Below are positions 51,798 to 61,747 of a DNA stretch of 64,000 nt, one piece after another. The DNA is from Bacteroides pyogenes_A. Its GTDB lineage: Bacteria > Bacteroidota > Bacteroidia > Bacteroidales > Bacteroidaceae. The position numbers and the translations under genes are program-made. The notes beneath the pieces are model-generated. The model had not been told where the DNA came from, did no database searches, and saw only the letters and a program-made list of their open reading frames with translations. The stretch's first letter is position 1; every line of letters starts with the position of its first letter. The DNA lies in assembly GCF_048595595.1 (NCBI RefSeq), contig NZ_CP184347.1. One strand, written 5' to 3'.

Positions 51798-52625
51798 ATG
51801 AGATTAACAATTGATTTGGGAGGAACGAATATAAGAATCGCCTGGGTGGAAAACGGACGGTGTCTGAAAAAAATATCGGTGCCTTGTCTTGCGCAAGCAG
51901 AAGCCTCGGTGGTGCTTGGACAATTGGTCCGGCTTATTGGGGACATGATGAATGAGCAGGTAGACGGCATTGGCATAGGAGTTCCCTCCATTGTTCATCC
52001 TGAAAACGGAATTGTATATAATGTGGCGAATATTCCTTCTTGGAGAAAAGTGCATTTGAAAGACGTTTTGCAGAAAGAGTTTGGCGTATCGGTTGCCGTC
52101 AATAACGACTCAAACTGTTTTGCCTTGGGCGAAAGTCGGTTCGGTAAAGGCAGGCCTTATTCTGACATGGTGGGTATTACCATTGGTACGGGCATCGGTG
52201 CGGGGGTCATTGTCAATCATCGCTTGTATGGTGGCCGATATATGGGAGTTGGGGAAATAGGCTCATTCCCCTATTTGGATGCCGACTTTGAGCACTATTA
52301 CAGTAGTTTCTTTTTCAAACGGCATAACACGACGAGTATGGAGGTGGCCGAAAAGGCAAATCAGGGTGACACCTCCTCGTTGCAGCTCTGGTACGAATTC
52401 GGCCTTCATTTGGGCAATCTGATGAAAGTGATTCTCTATGCCTATGCGCCTCAGGCAATTGCATTGGGAGGAGGCATTGCGTCGTCTTTTCCGCTGTTTG
52501 AGAGCGCAATGAAAGAAGGCATGCGGGATTTTCCCTATAAAGTGATAGCAGAGGCTGTGGAGATAGTGACTTCGCAAGAGGAAGATGCGAGCTTGCTGGG
52601 AGCTTCCGTTCTACCGAACACCTGA
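51798..52625 (+). CDS. ROK-family sugar kinase-like protein
   Basis: A 275-residue cytoplasmic ROK protein. The phosphate-binding motif (MRLTIDLGGTNIRIAWV), the catalytic segment VAVNNDSNCFALGESRFGKG with the Asp of NND, and TIGTGIGAGVIVN are present. The family zinc motif (CxCGxxGCxE), expected after GEIGS, is absent: the sequence there is FPYLDADFEHYYSS. That segment recalls other short ROK proteins of Bacteroides. It probably phosphorylates a hexose or amino sugar released by the neighbouring locus, but some ROK proteins are not kinases. ATG 51798 is preferred over an in-frame ATG 15 codons earlier. First gene of the polysaccharide utilisation locus. Confidence 0.88.
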   Translation: MRLTIDLGGTNIRIAWVENGRCLKKISVPCLAQAEASVVLGQLVRLIGDMMNEQVDGIGIGVPSIVHPENGIVYNVANIPSWRKVHLKDVLQKEFGVSVAVNNDSNCFALGESRFGKGRPYSDMVGITIGTGIGAGVIVNHRLYGGRYMGVGEIGSFPYLDADFEHYYSSFFFKRHNTTSMEVAEKANQGDTSSLQLWYEFGLHLGNLMKVILYAYAPQAIALGGGIASSFPLFESAMKEGMRDFPYKVIAEAVEIVTSQEEDASLLGASVLPNT

Positions 52626-52758
52626 TTCGGTAAAAATTTTTCGATAAGTAAACTAAATGATAAACCTTTGTAATGCAGTTGTAATATAGTTTGACGAGCT
52701 TTGCTCCATTTTTGCTATTATGTAATTGCATAGTATCATAAACTTAAAATTTAAATGC

Positions 52759-55700
52759 ATGAAACGAACAAATCTTAGAATCTATCGAATGATTCCTCCC
52801 TTACTTTTGGGACTGTTATTGTCGGTCACTGTTTTTGCGCAGCAAATTTCAGTAAAGGGAATGGTGAAAGACCAAACTGGTGATCCCATCATCGGAGCCA
52901 ATGTCTTAGTGAAAGGAACGACTGTGGGGGTTGTTACGGATATTGACGGAAAGTTTGAATTGCCGGCTGCCAAGAATGCCGTATTGATCATTAGTTTTGT
53001 GGGTTTCACGAATCAGGAAGTTGTGGTTACGGGAAAACCGCTGACGGTGATTTTGAAAGAAGACGCCGAACTGTTGGAAGAAGTGGTGGTATTGGGCTAC
53101 GGTGCCAGTGCCCGTAAGCAAGACCTTTCGGCTGCAGTGGGGGTGGTGAGCAATGCCGATGAACTGACTGTGCGTCCCGTGACCTCCACTGAAAGTATGT
53201 TGCAAGGGCAGTTGCCGGGTGTTACCATTCAGGCGGACGGTGGTGATCCCACCTCCTCTCCGAGCATTGTGATTCGTGGACAAGGCTCGGCTAAAGACGA
53301 TGTTCTGTGGGTGGTAGACGGCGTTCCAGGTGCTCCCATCGCTTCCATGAATGATATTGAAAGCATCGTTGTGCTGAAAGATGCAGCTTCGGCAGCCATC
53401 TACGGCGCACAGTCGGGTGCAGGAGGTGTTGTACTGATTACTACCAAGAAGGCTAAGGAAGGAGCTCCTACCTTATCTTATGACGGCACTTTCGGCATTC
53501 GTCAAGCCACTAACTTGATTAAACCTTTGAATGCCGAGCAGCAAATTGAGATGCGCAAGCAATCTCATGCCAATGCTGGGCTTACTTTGCCCACCGGTTG
53601 GGATGTAACTAAAAATCCATGGGTGGGAACCACTCGCACAGACTGGATGGACGCCATCTTCCGTACGGCTTTCTACCAACGCCATAACGTGGCTTTGAAT
53701 GTAGGTACGGACAACTATAACAGCCGCATCTCTTTTGCTTATGACAATGATGAAGGTGTACTGATAAACACCTTTAACAAAAACATGTCTTTGCGCTATA
53801 ATGGCAAAATGAAGCTGAACAAGTGGATCACCATCAGCGAAGACTTTGTTTGGAAGAATATGGAGTCTCGATCCAAGAATACGGATAACGACGGTTACAC
53901 TGGCCCCATCATCTCCGCTATCTATATGCCGGCCAGCGCCTCTGTATATAATGCGCTTGATGGAAGTTACGGTGGAACTACCACCGAAGACCCCGCCTAT
54001 ATCACCAAATACGGTTCGAACTTCGCCGATATTCATGGAGATGCTGTGAACCCGGTCCGTTTGCTGGAAGCTGAAAACAGGTACAACAAAACTAGCGATA
54101 TCTGGAGCACAACTGCATTGGAGATTGCAAATGTGATTCAAGGTTTGAAATTCACCAGCCGCTTCACATACAATCTAAGTAGTAACCTGTATAAGAACTT
54201 CAATCCTATTCGTGATGAAGTGGGTAAACCGACTTTGTCTAACTCGTTGAATGAAAGTACCTACCGTGCCGATGCTTGGAAAACGGAAAACACGCTGACC
54301 TACGATAGAACATTCGGCGAGCATACCGTGGGAGCTTTATTCTCTACCACTGCTGACCGCTACAATCGTCGCGGTTTGGAAGTCACAGGACACGACTTTG
54401 CCGAAGAGGCTGCAAACTTGCAATACTTGGCTTATGCCGGAACTACCCAAGCCGAGGATTATTTATACGGCCCCGATGCCAATGTGTCCTTGATAGCCCG
54501 TTTGGCCTATTCGTATAATGACCGCTATTTCGCCACTGCCTCTTGGCGTCGCGACTATGCCGGGCGCTTGCCCAAAGAGAGTAATCACGGTGATTTCCCC
54601 GCTTTGACGTTGGGATGGAAAATTTCTAACGAGCGATTCTTTAAGAAGAGCGACTTTATCAGCCTGCTGAAATTGCGTGCTTCTTGGGGACGCATAGGCA
54701 ATTTAAGCTCCATACCTTTCAATTACAAATCGCCTTTGCTTGCCAAAAATTCTTGGTCAGAACAAGCGCAATACGGTGTGGAATCGGGCAAGACTTGGGG
54801 TAACTTTGTATACAACAGCAGAGCCTTGAATTCCAACCTGACATGGGAGACTTCCGAGCAATATGACTTGGGATTGGATTTGGAAATGTTTAAAGACCGT
54901 TTGTCCTTGTCGTTGGATTATTTCGATAAGCGCACTTACAATTTGATTCAAACCCGTGAGATGGAGTGGCCTAACACTATTGGATTGGAACCTTTGTATG
55001 TCAATCAAGGTGAAGTGCGTAATCGTGGCTTCGAAGCACAATTTACTTGGAGAGACAAAGTCGGCAGAAACTTCTCTTATTTCGTATCGGGCAACTTTGC
55101 TTATCTGAATAATAAAGTAACTGACATTGGTGTAAAGAATTCCGACGGAACTTCGGGCGTATGGACCAATAGCAAACATTTCCGTGGCGGTTCCTATATC
55201 TATCAGACGGCTGAAGGCGAACCTCTGAACTCTTACTATCTGATTAAGACAGATGGTATTTTCCAAAGCGATGCGGAAGCAGCAGCTTATGTGAATAAAG
55301 AAGGAGAACGCATTCAGCCCAATGCCGTGGCAGGTGATTTGAAATTTGTAGATGTCAATGGCGACGGCAAGATTACGGATGCCGACCGCCAATATATGGG
55401 CAATGCCACTCCTGAAACGACATTCGCTCTGACGTTGGGCTTCAACTACCGAAAGCTGTCTTTCAGTGCCATGCTCCAAGGTGTGGGCGGTGCGCAGGCT
55501 GCATATATAGGCAAATACATGCTATTGGGCGATGTAGAAGGCAACTTTAATCGCTCTGCCGAAATATTGAATGCGTGGAGTCCTTCGAATACCGGTTCCG
55601 ACATTCCTCGTTTATCAAAGAACGATCCGAATGGAAACTTTAGCACTGCTTCAGATTGGTATTTGGAAAACGCCTCTTATCTTCGTTTGAAGAACGTAAC

Positions 55701-55902
55701 CCTCTCTTATGACTTGACGGATGTGCTTCGCAAATGCGCTCATCTCAATGACCGCAATAGCCGTATGTCCGTCTACCTCAGCGGAGAGAATCTTATCACT
55801 CTGACCGGCTATTCAGGTATGGATCCTGAGTGCGGTGGCTGGGATGCTATGAAATATCCTGTATCAAGGGTATTCTCCGTAGGTGTGAAATTGATTTACT
55901 AA
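52759..55902 (+). CDS. SusC-family TonB-dependent outer-membrane receptor
   Basis: A 1047-residue outer-membrane transporter for oligosaccharides. It has a signal peptide (about 1-28, ending in VFAQ), an N-terminal carboxypeptidase-regulatory-like domain (about 30-115: KDQTGDPIIGANVLVKGT), the EEVVVLGYG motif and a plug domain (about 120-230: PGVTIQADGGDPTSSPSIVI), then a 22-strand barrel ending in VFSVGVKLIY. It works with the SusD-like lipoprotein encoded 20 bases downstream and with TonB-ExbBD. The start at 52759 (MKRTNLRIYRMIPPLLLG) gives the best signal peptide. The imported glycan is inferred from the enzymes downstream. Confidence 0.95.
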   Translation: MKRTNLRIYRMIPPLLLGLLLSVTVFAQQISVKGMVKDQTGDPIIGANVLVKGTTVGVVTDIDGKFELPAAKNAVLIISFVGFTNQEVVVTGKPLTVILKEDAELLEEVVVLGYGASARKQDLSAAVGVVSNADELTVRPVTSTESMLQGQLPGVTIQADGGDPTSSPSIVIRGQGSAKDDVLWVVDGVPGAPIASMNDIESIVVLKDAASAAIYGAQSGAGGVVLITTKKAKEGAPTLSYDGTFGIRQATNLIKPLNAEQQIEMRKQSHANAGLTLPTGWDVTKNPWVGTTRTDWMDAIFRTAFYQRHNVALNVGTDNYNSRISFAYDNDEGVLINTFNKNMSLRYNGKMKLNKWITISEDFVWKNMESRSKNTDNDGYTGPIISAIYMPASASVYNALDGSYGGTTTEDPAYITKYGSNFADIHGDAVNPVRLLEAENRYNKTSDIWSTTALEIANVIQGLKFTSRFTYNLSSNLYKNFNPIRDEVGKPTLSNSLNESTYRADAWKTENTLTYDRTFGEHTVGALFSTTADRYNRRGLEVTGHDFAEEAANLQYLAYAGTTQAEDYLYGPDANVSLIARLAYSYNDRYFATASWRRDYAGRLPKESNHGDFPALTLGWKISNERFFKKSDFISLLKLRASWGRIGNLSSIPFNYKSPLLAKNSWSEQAQYGVESGKTWGNFVYNSRALNSNLTWETSEQYDLGLDLEMFKDRLSLSLDYFDKRTYNLIQTREMEWPNTIGLEPLYVNQGEVRNRGFEAQFTWRDKVGRNFSYFVSGNFAYLNNKVTDIGVKNSDGTSGVWTNSKHFRGGSYIYQTAEGEPLNSYYLIKTDGIFQSDAEAAAYVNKEGERIQPNAVAGDLKFVDVNGDGKITDADRQYMGNATPETTFALTLGFNYRKLSFSAMLQGVGGAQAAYIGKYMLLGDVEGNFNRSAEILNAWSPSNTGSDIPRLSKNDPNGNFSTASDWYLENASYLRLKNVTLSYDLTDVLRKCAHLNDRNSRMSVYLSGENLITLTGYSGMDPECGGWDAMKYPVSRVFSVGVKLIY

Positions 55903-55922
55903 TCATCAAAAGCAGAATAAAT

Positions 55923-57563
55923 ATGAAAAAATATACTTTTTACATGATGATGCCCTTAACATTACTGTTGGGTTCATGCAGCAATTTTCTGGATGTGCAA
56001 CCCGAGGGAGACGCTACCGTCAATACTTATTTTACCAGCGACCAGCAATCCATCGATGCAGTCGACGCTTTGTACGAGAGGTTTCATCAAGAGGCGGTGT
56101 ACGGCCGTGAGCTGTTCTGGGAGCAAGGAGCGGCATGTGATGTGGTTTGGGGAAAGACGCGCGGGTATCCCTCTCTTGCCACGCTGAAATATACGGGAGA
56201 CGAGTCGCCGTTGAAAACGGTTTTTGAAAGATTATATACAGTGATGGCACGTTCCAATTATGTCATCAAGCAGTTGCTGGATAAATCGGCCGGCACCGGC
56301 TTGAGCGCCATAGAGAAGCGCAGCCTGGGCGAAGCCTATTTTACCCGCGGTTGGGCACACTTCTTGATAGCCTATCGTTACGGAACGGACAAGCAGGGCG
56401 TACCGTTCATTCGCTACGAAGATTATAAAACTCAAAGCGAATATTATTCCATTCCGCCACAGCAAAAAACTGTTATCGACAACTATAAATACATTATCGA
56501 AGACATGGATAAGGCCATGGAGAATCTGCCGAGATTCGAAGAATACGGTGTCGATGACAAAGGACGCGCCCACGATGCTGCTGCGGTGGCTTTCAAGGCA
56601 AAAGTGTATGCCTACTGGGCTACATGGGATGCCACGCAGTGGAACAATGTAATTGCTCAGGTAAACGAGCTTGAAAGTACCTATAGTCGTGATTTGGCAG
56701 ACACATTTGCACAAGTGTTCTCTTCTGATTTTGCCGACTTTTGGAACAAGGAATATCTGTGGACCATTCCCGGGAATGGCGGATCCACTGGCGGAGGTTC
56801 TGAATTTCCGGGTGTGATTCTTGAAAATAAGGCTTGGGGAAAATACAACGGATGGGGACAGAACAAGCCTTCTTATGATATCTATGCCGAGATGCTGAAG
56901 GATGGTGAGGGAAACGACCGATTAGTGCGCACCATTCTGGAGTACGGACAAGAGTTTCAGTTGTTAGGGGAAACTCGCGTGTTCTGGTCGACTTCGGACA
57001 TTGAGTCGGGATTTATGATCAATAAGTACATGGATCCTTTCAAACATGCAGATGCCGCCGAACAGGGATATATCAATACCAACGGAGACTGGCCCACCGC
57101 CCGCATTAATTTCCCCATCATTCGTTTTGCGGAAATGCTGCTGTTCCGTGCCGAGGCTTATCTGATGACCGGACAAGCAGTTAAGGCGACTACCGATTTG
57201 AATCGCATTCGCAGGCGTTCCAAGCTTATCTTGCTGGCAGGCGAGGCTACCATGGCCGATTTGTATCATGAACGCCGTTGTGAACTGGCTTTTGAGTTTA
57301 CTGATCATTTGTTCGACTTGAAGCGTTGGCATCGTTCCGGCAATGCGGAAATCAAAGCCTTGGCGGCGGCCGAACTGAATGCCCACCCGAAAGCTCGTCA
57401 TTACGAGAATCGTCAGGACCCCACCTCCTCATACAAGGTGGAGGATTATAAGGATTACAAAGACAAGGTAGCCTATAAAGATTACATGATTGTGTTTCCT
57501 TATCCTTCCCAACAGGTGGTAAACTCGAACGGCAGGTTAAAACAAAATGAAGGTTATAATTGA
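55923..57563 (+). CDS. SusD/RagB-family glycan-binding lipoprotein
   Basis: A 546-residue surface lipoprotein. The signal peptide ends in LLLGSC (lipidated Cys19), followed by NFLDVQPEGD, the usual SusD start. TPR-like helices (about 60-230) and the SusD C-terminal region (INFPIIRFAEMLLFRAEAYL, then LYHERRCELAFEFTDHLFDL) are clear. It forms a lid on the SusC-like transporter and binds the glycan at the cell surface. The frame is open further upstream into susC, but ATG 55923 alone gives the lipobox at the right place. Twenty bases after the SusC stop. Confidence 0.95.
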   Translation: MKKYTFYMMMPLTLLLGSCSNFLDVQPEGDATVNTYFTSDQQSIDAVDALYERFHQEAVYGRELFWEQGAACDVVWGKTRGYPSLATLKYTGDESPLKTVFERLYTVMARSNYVIKQLLDKSAGTGLSAIEKRSLGEAYFTRGWAHFLIAYRYGTDKQGVPFIRYEDYKTQSEYYSIPPQQKTVIDNYKYIIEDMDKAMENLPRFEEYGVDDKGRAHDAAAVAFKAKVYAYWATWDATQWNNVIAQVNELESTYSRDLADTFAQVFSSDFADFWNKEYLWTIPGNGGSTGGGSEFPGVILENKAWGKYNGWGQNKPSYDIYAEMLKDGEGNDRLVRTILEYGQEFQLLGETRVFWSTSDIESGFMINKYMDPFKHADAAEQGYINTNGDWPTARINFPIIRFAEMLLFRAEAYLMTGQAVKATTDLNRIRRRSKLILLAGEATMADLYHERRCELAFEFTDHLFDLKRWHRSGNAEIKALAAAELNAHPKARHYENRQDPTSSYKVEDYKDYKDKVAYKDYMIVFPYPSQQVVNSNGRLKQNEGYN

Positions 57564-57876
57564 TGTGCTCCATTGGAGTCTTTAATATGAAATAGAGAGA
57601 AACAGATCATTGCCATTGGGCTTGTCTGCAAGGGTTGATATATCTGTTAGTATTGGCTCTTGCAGTTTTTCTCGTCAATTTTATCTGTTCTCCTCGAAGT
57701 CGTGACTTATTGCCTTTTCTGCTGATATGACGAAGGTACGGTTCATGTACTTTCCACATGTCACTGAGGGCAGAGGTGCCCGCTTCCGTTTCTTGATAGA
57801 AATTAATACGGCAGATATTATCTTTGACGGATAATAAGGCCGATGATGCTTTCTGTATTTTTTAATATTCATTAAA
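57564..57876 (+). promoter_or_regulatory. Intergenic region before the GH92 gene, with candidate promoter
   Basis: TATCTTTG at 57819-57826 is an exact -7 match, 50 bases before the GH92 ATG. The nearest TTG (57793-57795) is 23 bases upstream, slightly far. The 313-base gap and this box suggest that the enzymes may be transcribed separately from susCD. No gene in the gap. Confidence 0.45.
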
Positions 57877-60810
57877 ATGAAACAGAGATACCTGATATAT
57901 CTTCTTGCCGCATGGCTCGGATGTGAATCTTGCACCACCGGCAAGCTGTCTCCCGTTGACTATGTGGATCCCTTTATCGGAACAGGGTTTCACGGGCATA
58001 CTTATCCGGGAGCTACGGTGCCTTTCGGCGCGGTGCAACTGAGCCCTGACACTCGTGCGGGAAATTGGGACGCCTGCTCGGGATATCATTATGACGATAC
58101 CTCCTTGAAAGGCTTTTCGCACACCCACCTTAGCGGAACCGGCTGCATCGACTTGGGCGATGTGTTGTTTCGCCCCACCACGCAAGAACCCGATTTGACT
58201 GACGAGAAAGCGCTTTATCGGCCTGCAGCCTTTTCCCACCGCGATGAAAAAGCATCGGCGGGTTACTACTCCGTGGTGCTGAAAGACGAGGGTATAAAGG
58301 CTGAGCTGACAGCTACCGCACGTGTGGGCATGCACCGTTATACATTTCCTTTGGACAAACCGGCTGTTGTCATAATAGATTTAGCCCACTTGCTTGATAA
58401 CGAACGCATTTATGAAGCTGTGCTGGAACAAACTGCCGTTAACGAAATTACGGGCATGCGAAGAACTGGGGGATGGACAGATAACCAATACGTGTATTTT
58501 GCAGCCCGGTTCTCCAAACCTTTCCGAACGGTGGTATTGGTGCAGGATGGTAAGCCAGTAAGTGTCGGCACGAAGTCCGAAGGCACCCATCTTCAAGCGG
58601 TGTTGACATTTGACACTGAAGACAAAGAACCCGTCGTAGCTAAAGTGGGATTATCCTTGGTTAGCGTGGAAAATGCGCGTGCTAATCTGGAACACGAGGT
58701 GAAAGGCTTTGATTTTGATGCCGTGTGTGCCGCTGCCCGGAAAGAGTGGGAGCGGGTACTTTCGTCCATTGTGGTGGAGGGAGGTAGTGCGGATGAACAG
58801 AGAATTTTTTACACTGCCATGTATCATGCCATGGTTGTGCCCAATACGGTGAGCGATGTCAACGGCGAATATCGCCGCCACAACATGCAGATAGGGCAAC
58901 TTCCTAAAGGCAAGGTGCACTACTCTACTTTTTCCCTCTGGGACACCTTTCGCGCATGGAACCCTTTGATGACATTGATAGACACTACACTGGTCAATGA
59001 TATGATTCATTCTTTTCTGGATATATACGATGCTTCGGGTGAGCTGCCTATTTGGCCGCTTTCTGCGGGAGAAACGGAGACGATGATAGGCTATCATGCA
59101 GTTTCTGTCATAGCCGACGCTTATTTGAAAGGAATAAGAGGCTTTGACGTCGAAAAAGCATTGGAAGCTATGATGGTTTCCTCCGAAAAGAATAAGAAAG
59201 GATCGGATTATTATATCAAATACGGTTTTATTCCTTCGAATATCAAGAAAGAGTCTGTTTCTTGCCTGCTTGAGTTCGCCTATGACGATTGGTGCATTGC
59301 GCGCATGGCTCAAGAGATGGGGAGAAAGGATATTTATGAAAAGTACATCGAACGTTCTCAAAATTATATCCATGTGTTTGACGGAGGTAGTGGATTTTTT
59401 CGCGGCAAGCGGATGGACGGCAACTGGGAAACACCGTTCAATCCGTTCGAGGTGGGGCGTGCCTACACAGAGGCTACTGCCTGGCAATACCGCTTTTTTG
59501 TGCCCCATGATGTGAACGGTATGGTGCAATTGTTCGGAGGCAAGGACGACTTTATCGCCGCGCTTGATTCAATATTCACGGCTGACTCCAAAGTGGAAGG
59601 TGAACTGTCAGATATTACAGGGCTGATAGGGCAATATGCCCACGGAAATGAGCCGAGCCACCACATCGCTTATCTGTACAACTACGTGGGGCAACCGTGG
59701 AAAACGCAGGAGCTAACGCGTCGCTTGCTGCGCGAGATGTATCGTTCTACCCCGGAGGGGATCAGCGGCAACGAAGATTGCGGGCAGATGTCGGCATGGT
59801 ATATTTTTTCCGCTTTGGGCTTTTATGCCGTATGTCCCGGAAGCAATGAGTTTGCGTTGACGTCTCCCTTGTTTGAGAAAGCCGTCATCACATTGGCCAA
59901 CGGAAAGACGCTGACTGTTTCGGCCAATAATCCCGAAGGAAATAGGTATATCAGCAAGGTGGAACTGAACGGTGAAGCGATAGAACAGAATTTTATCACT
60001 TATGAACAATTGATAGGTGGGGGAGAGTTGCGCTTTACGCTGTCTGACAAGCCTGATAAAAAAAGAGGGACTTCGGCGGAAGCCGCTCCCTACTCTTATA
60101 CCAAAGAGAACGTGGTATCTGTTCCTTATGTTGATAAGGACCTGAATCTGTTTTCGGATAGAATAATGGTGACACTTGCCACAACCACCCGCGGGGCAGA
60201 AATCAGATATACCTTGGACGGAAGCGAACCCACTAGAGATGCTCCACTCTATGAAAGGCCTTTTGAGGTGGATAAGAGCTTGCAAATAAAAGCGAAAGGA
60301 TTTAAAGACGGCTATTTACCGAGCAGAACGCTGTGGATAGCGGCCGTTAAAGCCGAACTGAAAAAGCCGCTTTCCGTATCGCCCGCAAAGAACGGCACAA
60401 CCTATAGATACTATGAAGGAAACTACCGGACGGTGGAGGATATTGAAAAAACACCGTTGTTGGAACAGGGAGTCATGGCGAAGCCTTCCATTGCAAATGC
60501 CAAACGGGAAGACCATTTCGGGTACGTCTTCACGGGGCTGATTAATGTGCCTGAAGACGGGGTTTATGCTTTTCGTACGTCTTCGGACGATGGCAGTGTG
60601 CTGTATATCAATGGCAAGTTGGTGGTGAATAACGACGGCTCGCATGCGGTCATCACTGCCGACGGATGGATAGCTTTGAAAAAGGGATTCCATTCGTTCC
60701 GGATTTATTATTTTGAAGATTATGAAGGGGAACATTTCAGTTGGGCTTGGAAGCGACCTTCGGCAAAGGAAATGGAGCCTGTTCCCGCTTCTGTCTTGTT
60801 TGTGGAATAA
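57877..60810 (+). CDS. GH92 alpha-mannosidase with chitobiase-like and PA14 domains
   Basis: A 977-residue exported enzyme, possibly a lipoprotein (several Cys in LGCESCTTGK). The GH92 N-terminal domain starts VDYVDPFIGTGFHGHTYPGA and contains FSHTHLSGTGC; the catalytic (alpha/alpha)6 domain includes STFSLWDTFRAWNPLM, ELPIWPLSAGETETMIGYH and SGNEDCGQMSAWYIFSALGF, the last with the acidic residues and calcium-binding region conserved in the family. After about 735 a chitobiase/FN3-like domain follows (TRGAEIRYTLDGSEPT), then a PA14-like domain (GYVFTGLINVPEDGVYAFRT). GH92 enzymes are calcium-dependent exo-acting alpha-mannosidases. The extra C-terminal domains probably bind carbohydrate. Linkage preference cannot be read from sequence. 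Confidence 0.93.
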   Translation: MKQRYLIYLLAAWLGCESCTTGKLSPVDYVDPFIGTGFHGHTYPGATVPFGAVQLSPDTRAGNWDACSGYHYDDTSLKGFSHTHLSGTGCIDLGDVLFRPTTQEPDLTDEKALYRPAAFSHRDEKASAGYYSVVLKDEGIKAELTATARVGMHRYTFPLDKPAVVIIDLAHLLDNERIYEAVLEQTAVNEITGMRRTGGWTDNQYVYFAARFSKPFRTVVLVQDGKPVSVGTKSEGTHLQAVLTFDTEDKEPVVAKVGLSLVSVENARANLEHEVKGFDFDAVCAAARKEWERVLSSIVVEGGSADEQRIFYTAMYHAMVVPNTVSDVNGEYRRHNMQIGQLPKGKVHYSTFSLWDTFRAWNPLMTLIDTTLVNDMIHSFLDIYDASGELPIWPLSAGETETMIGYHAVSVIADAYLKGIRGFDVEKALEAMMVSSEKNKKGSDYYIKYGFIPSNIKKESVSCLLEFAYDDWCIARMAQEMGRKDIYEKYIERSQNYIHVFDGGSGFFRGKRMDGNWETPFNPFEVGRAYTEATAWQYRFFVPHDVNGMVQLFGGKDDFIAALDSIFTADSKVEGELSDITGLIGQYAHGNEPSHHIAYLYNYVGQPWKTQELTRRLLREMYRSTPEGISGNEDCGQMSAWYIFSALGFYAVCPGSNEFALTSPLFEKAVITLANGKTLTVSANNPEGNRYISKVELNGEAIEQNFITYEQLIGGGELRFTLSDKPDKKRGTSAEAAPYSYTKENVVSVPYVDKDLNLFSDRIMVTLATTTRGAEIRYTLDGSEPTRDAPLYERPFEVDKSLQIKAKGFKDGYLPSRTLWIAAVKAELKKPLSVSPAKNGTTYRYYEGNYRTVEDIEKTPLLEQGVMAKPSIANAKREDHFGYVFTGLINVPEDGVYAFRTSSDDGSVLYINGKLVVNNDGSHAVITADGWIALKKGFHSFRIYYFEDYEGEHFSWAWKRPSAKEMEPVPASVLFVE

Positions 60811-60829
60811 CGCATAAAAATAGATTGTC

Positions 60830-61693
60830 ATGATGAAAAAAAAATTATTACTGTTACCATTCCTCTTCGCTTCGTGCGGACAAGTGAAGCAGCAAGCGTC
60901 TGATTCGGAACCTGTCAATATAATGTCTTTCAATATCCGGTATGACAATCCGAATGATAGTTTGAACAACTGGAAATATCGGAAGGACCGTGTGGCAAAT
61001 GCCGTTCGCTTTTACGATGTGGACGTGCTGGGCACACAGGAGGTGCTACACAATCAGTTAGAGGACCTGAAACAACATCTGCCTGACTATGAAGCGGTAG
61101 GTGTTGGCCGTGAAGATGGGAAAGAAAAAGGCGAATATGCAGCGCTTTGGTATAGGAAAAGTCGGTTTGCGCTGCTCGACGTCGGGTACTTCTGGCTGAG
61201 CGAAGCACCCGAGACACCTGGTTCCAAAGGCTGGGACGGGGCTTGTGAGCGCATGGCTTCGTGGGTGAAACTGCAAGACAAAGTGACGGGCAGGGGATAT
61301 TTTATACTGAATACACATTTAGACCATGTGGGAGTGGTTGCACGCCGCGAAGGAATAAAGCTTATCTTAGATAGGGTGAGTGAATTGAGTGGTGGATGGC
61401 CTGTCGTTGTGACTGGAGATTTCAACTCCATGCCTGATTCGGACGTTATCCGTCATGTGACCGATGTTGACAATCCCAAGCATTTGGACGATGCACGACG
61501 GTTATCTCCCGTAGTGTATGGTCCAGCATGGAGTTTTCATGATTTTGGAGAAATACCCTATAACGACCGTCCTTTGATTGATTACGTGTTTGTGCGCAAT
61601 GGCTTGAAGGTGCTGAGGTATGGTGTGCTGGCCGAAACCGAGAACGGAGCTTTTCTGTCTGACCATGCTCCCGTATTGGTCACTGTCGAATGA
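60830..61693 (+). CDS. Secreted endonuclease/exonuclease/phosphatase-family lipoprotein
   Basis: A 287-residue EEP-fold protein with a lipoprotein signal (LLLPFLFASCGQ). Family motifs in order: MSFNIRYDN, GTQEV, ILNTHLDHVG, VVTGDFNSMP, DRPLIDYVFV and LSDHAPVLV, so the metal site and catalytic His/Asp are intact. The fold covers DNases, sphingomyelinases and phosphodiesterases. In a GH92 locus and exported, a phosphodiester in the glycan (phosphomannan, GPI-like link) is a plausible substrate; this is inference from context. Begins 19 bases after the GH92 stop. Confidence 0.9.
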   Translation: MMKKKLLLLPFLFASCGQVKQQASDSEPVNIMSFNIRYDNPNDSLNNWKYRKDRVANAVRFYDVDVLGTQEVLHNQLEDLKQHLPDYEAVGVGREDGKEKGEYAALWYRKSRFALLDVGYFWLSEAPETPGSKGWDGACERMASWVKLQDKVTGRGYFILNTHLDHVGVVARREGIKLILDRVSELSGGWPVVVTGDFNSMPDSDVIRHVTDVDNPKHLDDARRLSPVVYGPAWSFHDFGEIPYNDRPLIDYVFVRNGLKVLRYGVLAETENGAFLSDHAPVLVTVE

Positions 61694-61747
61694 TAGGTGA
61701 CGCTTGAGTAAAATGTAGATAATCTATTATATAAATGTTTTTTTACT

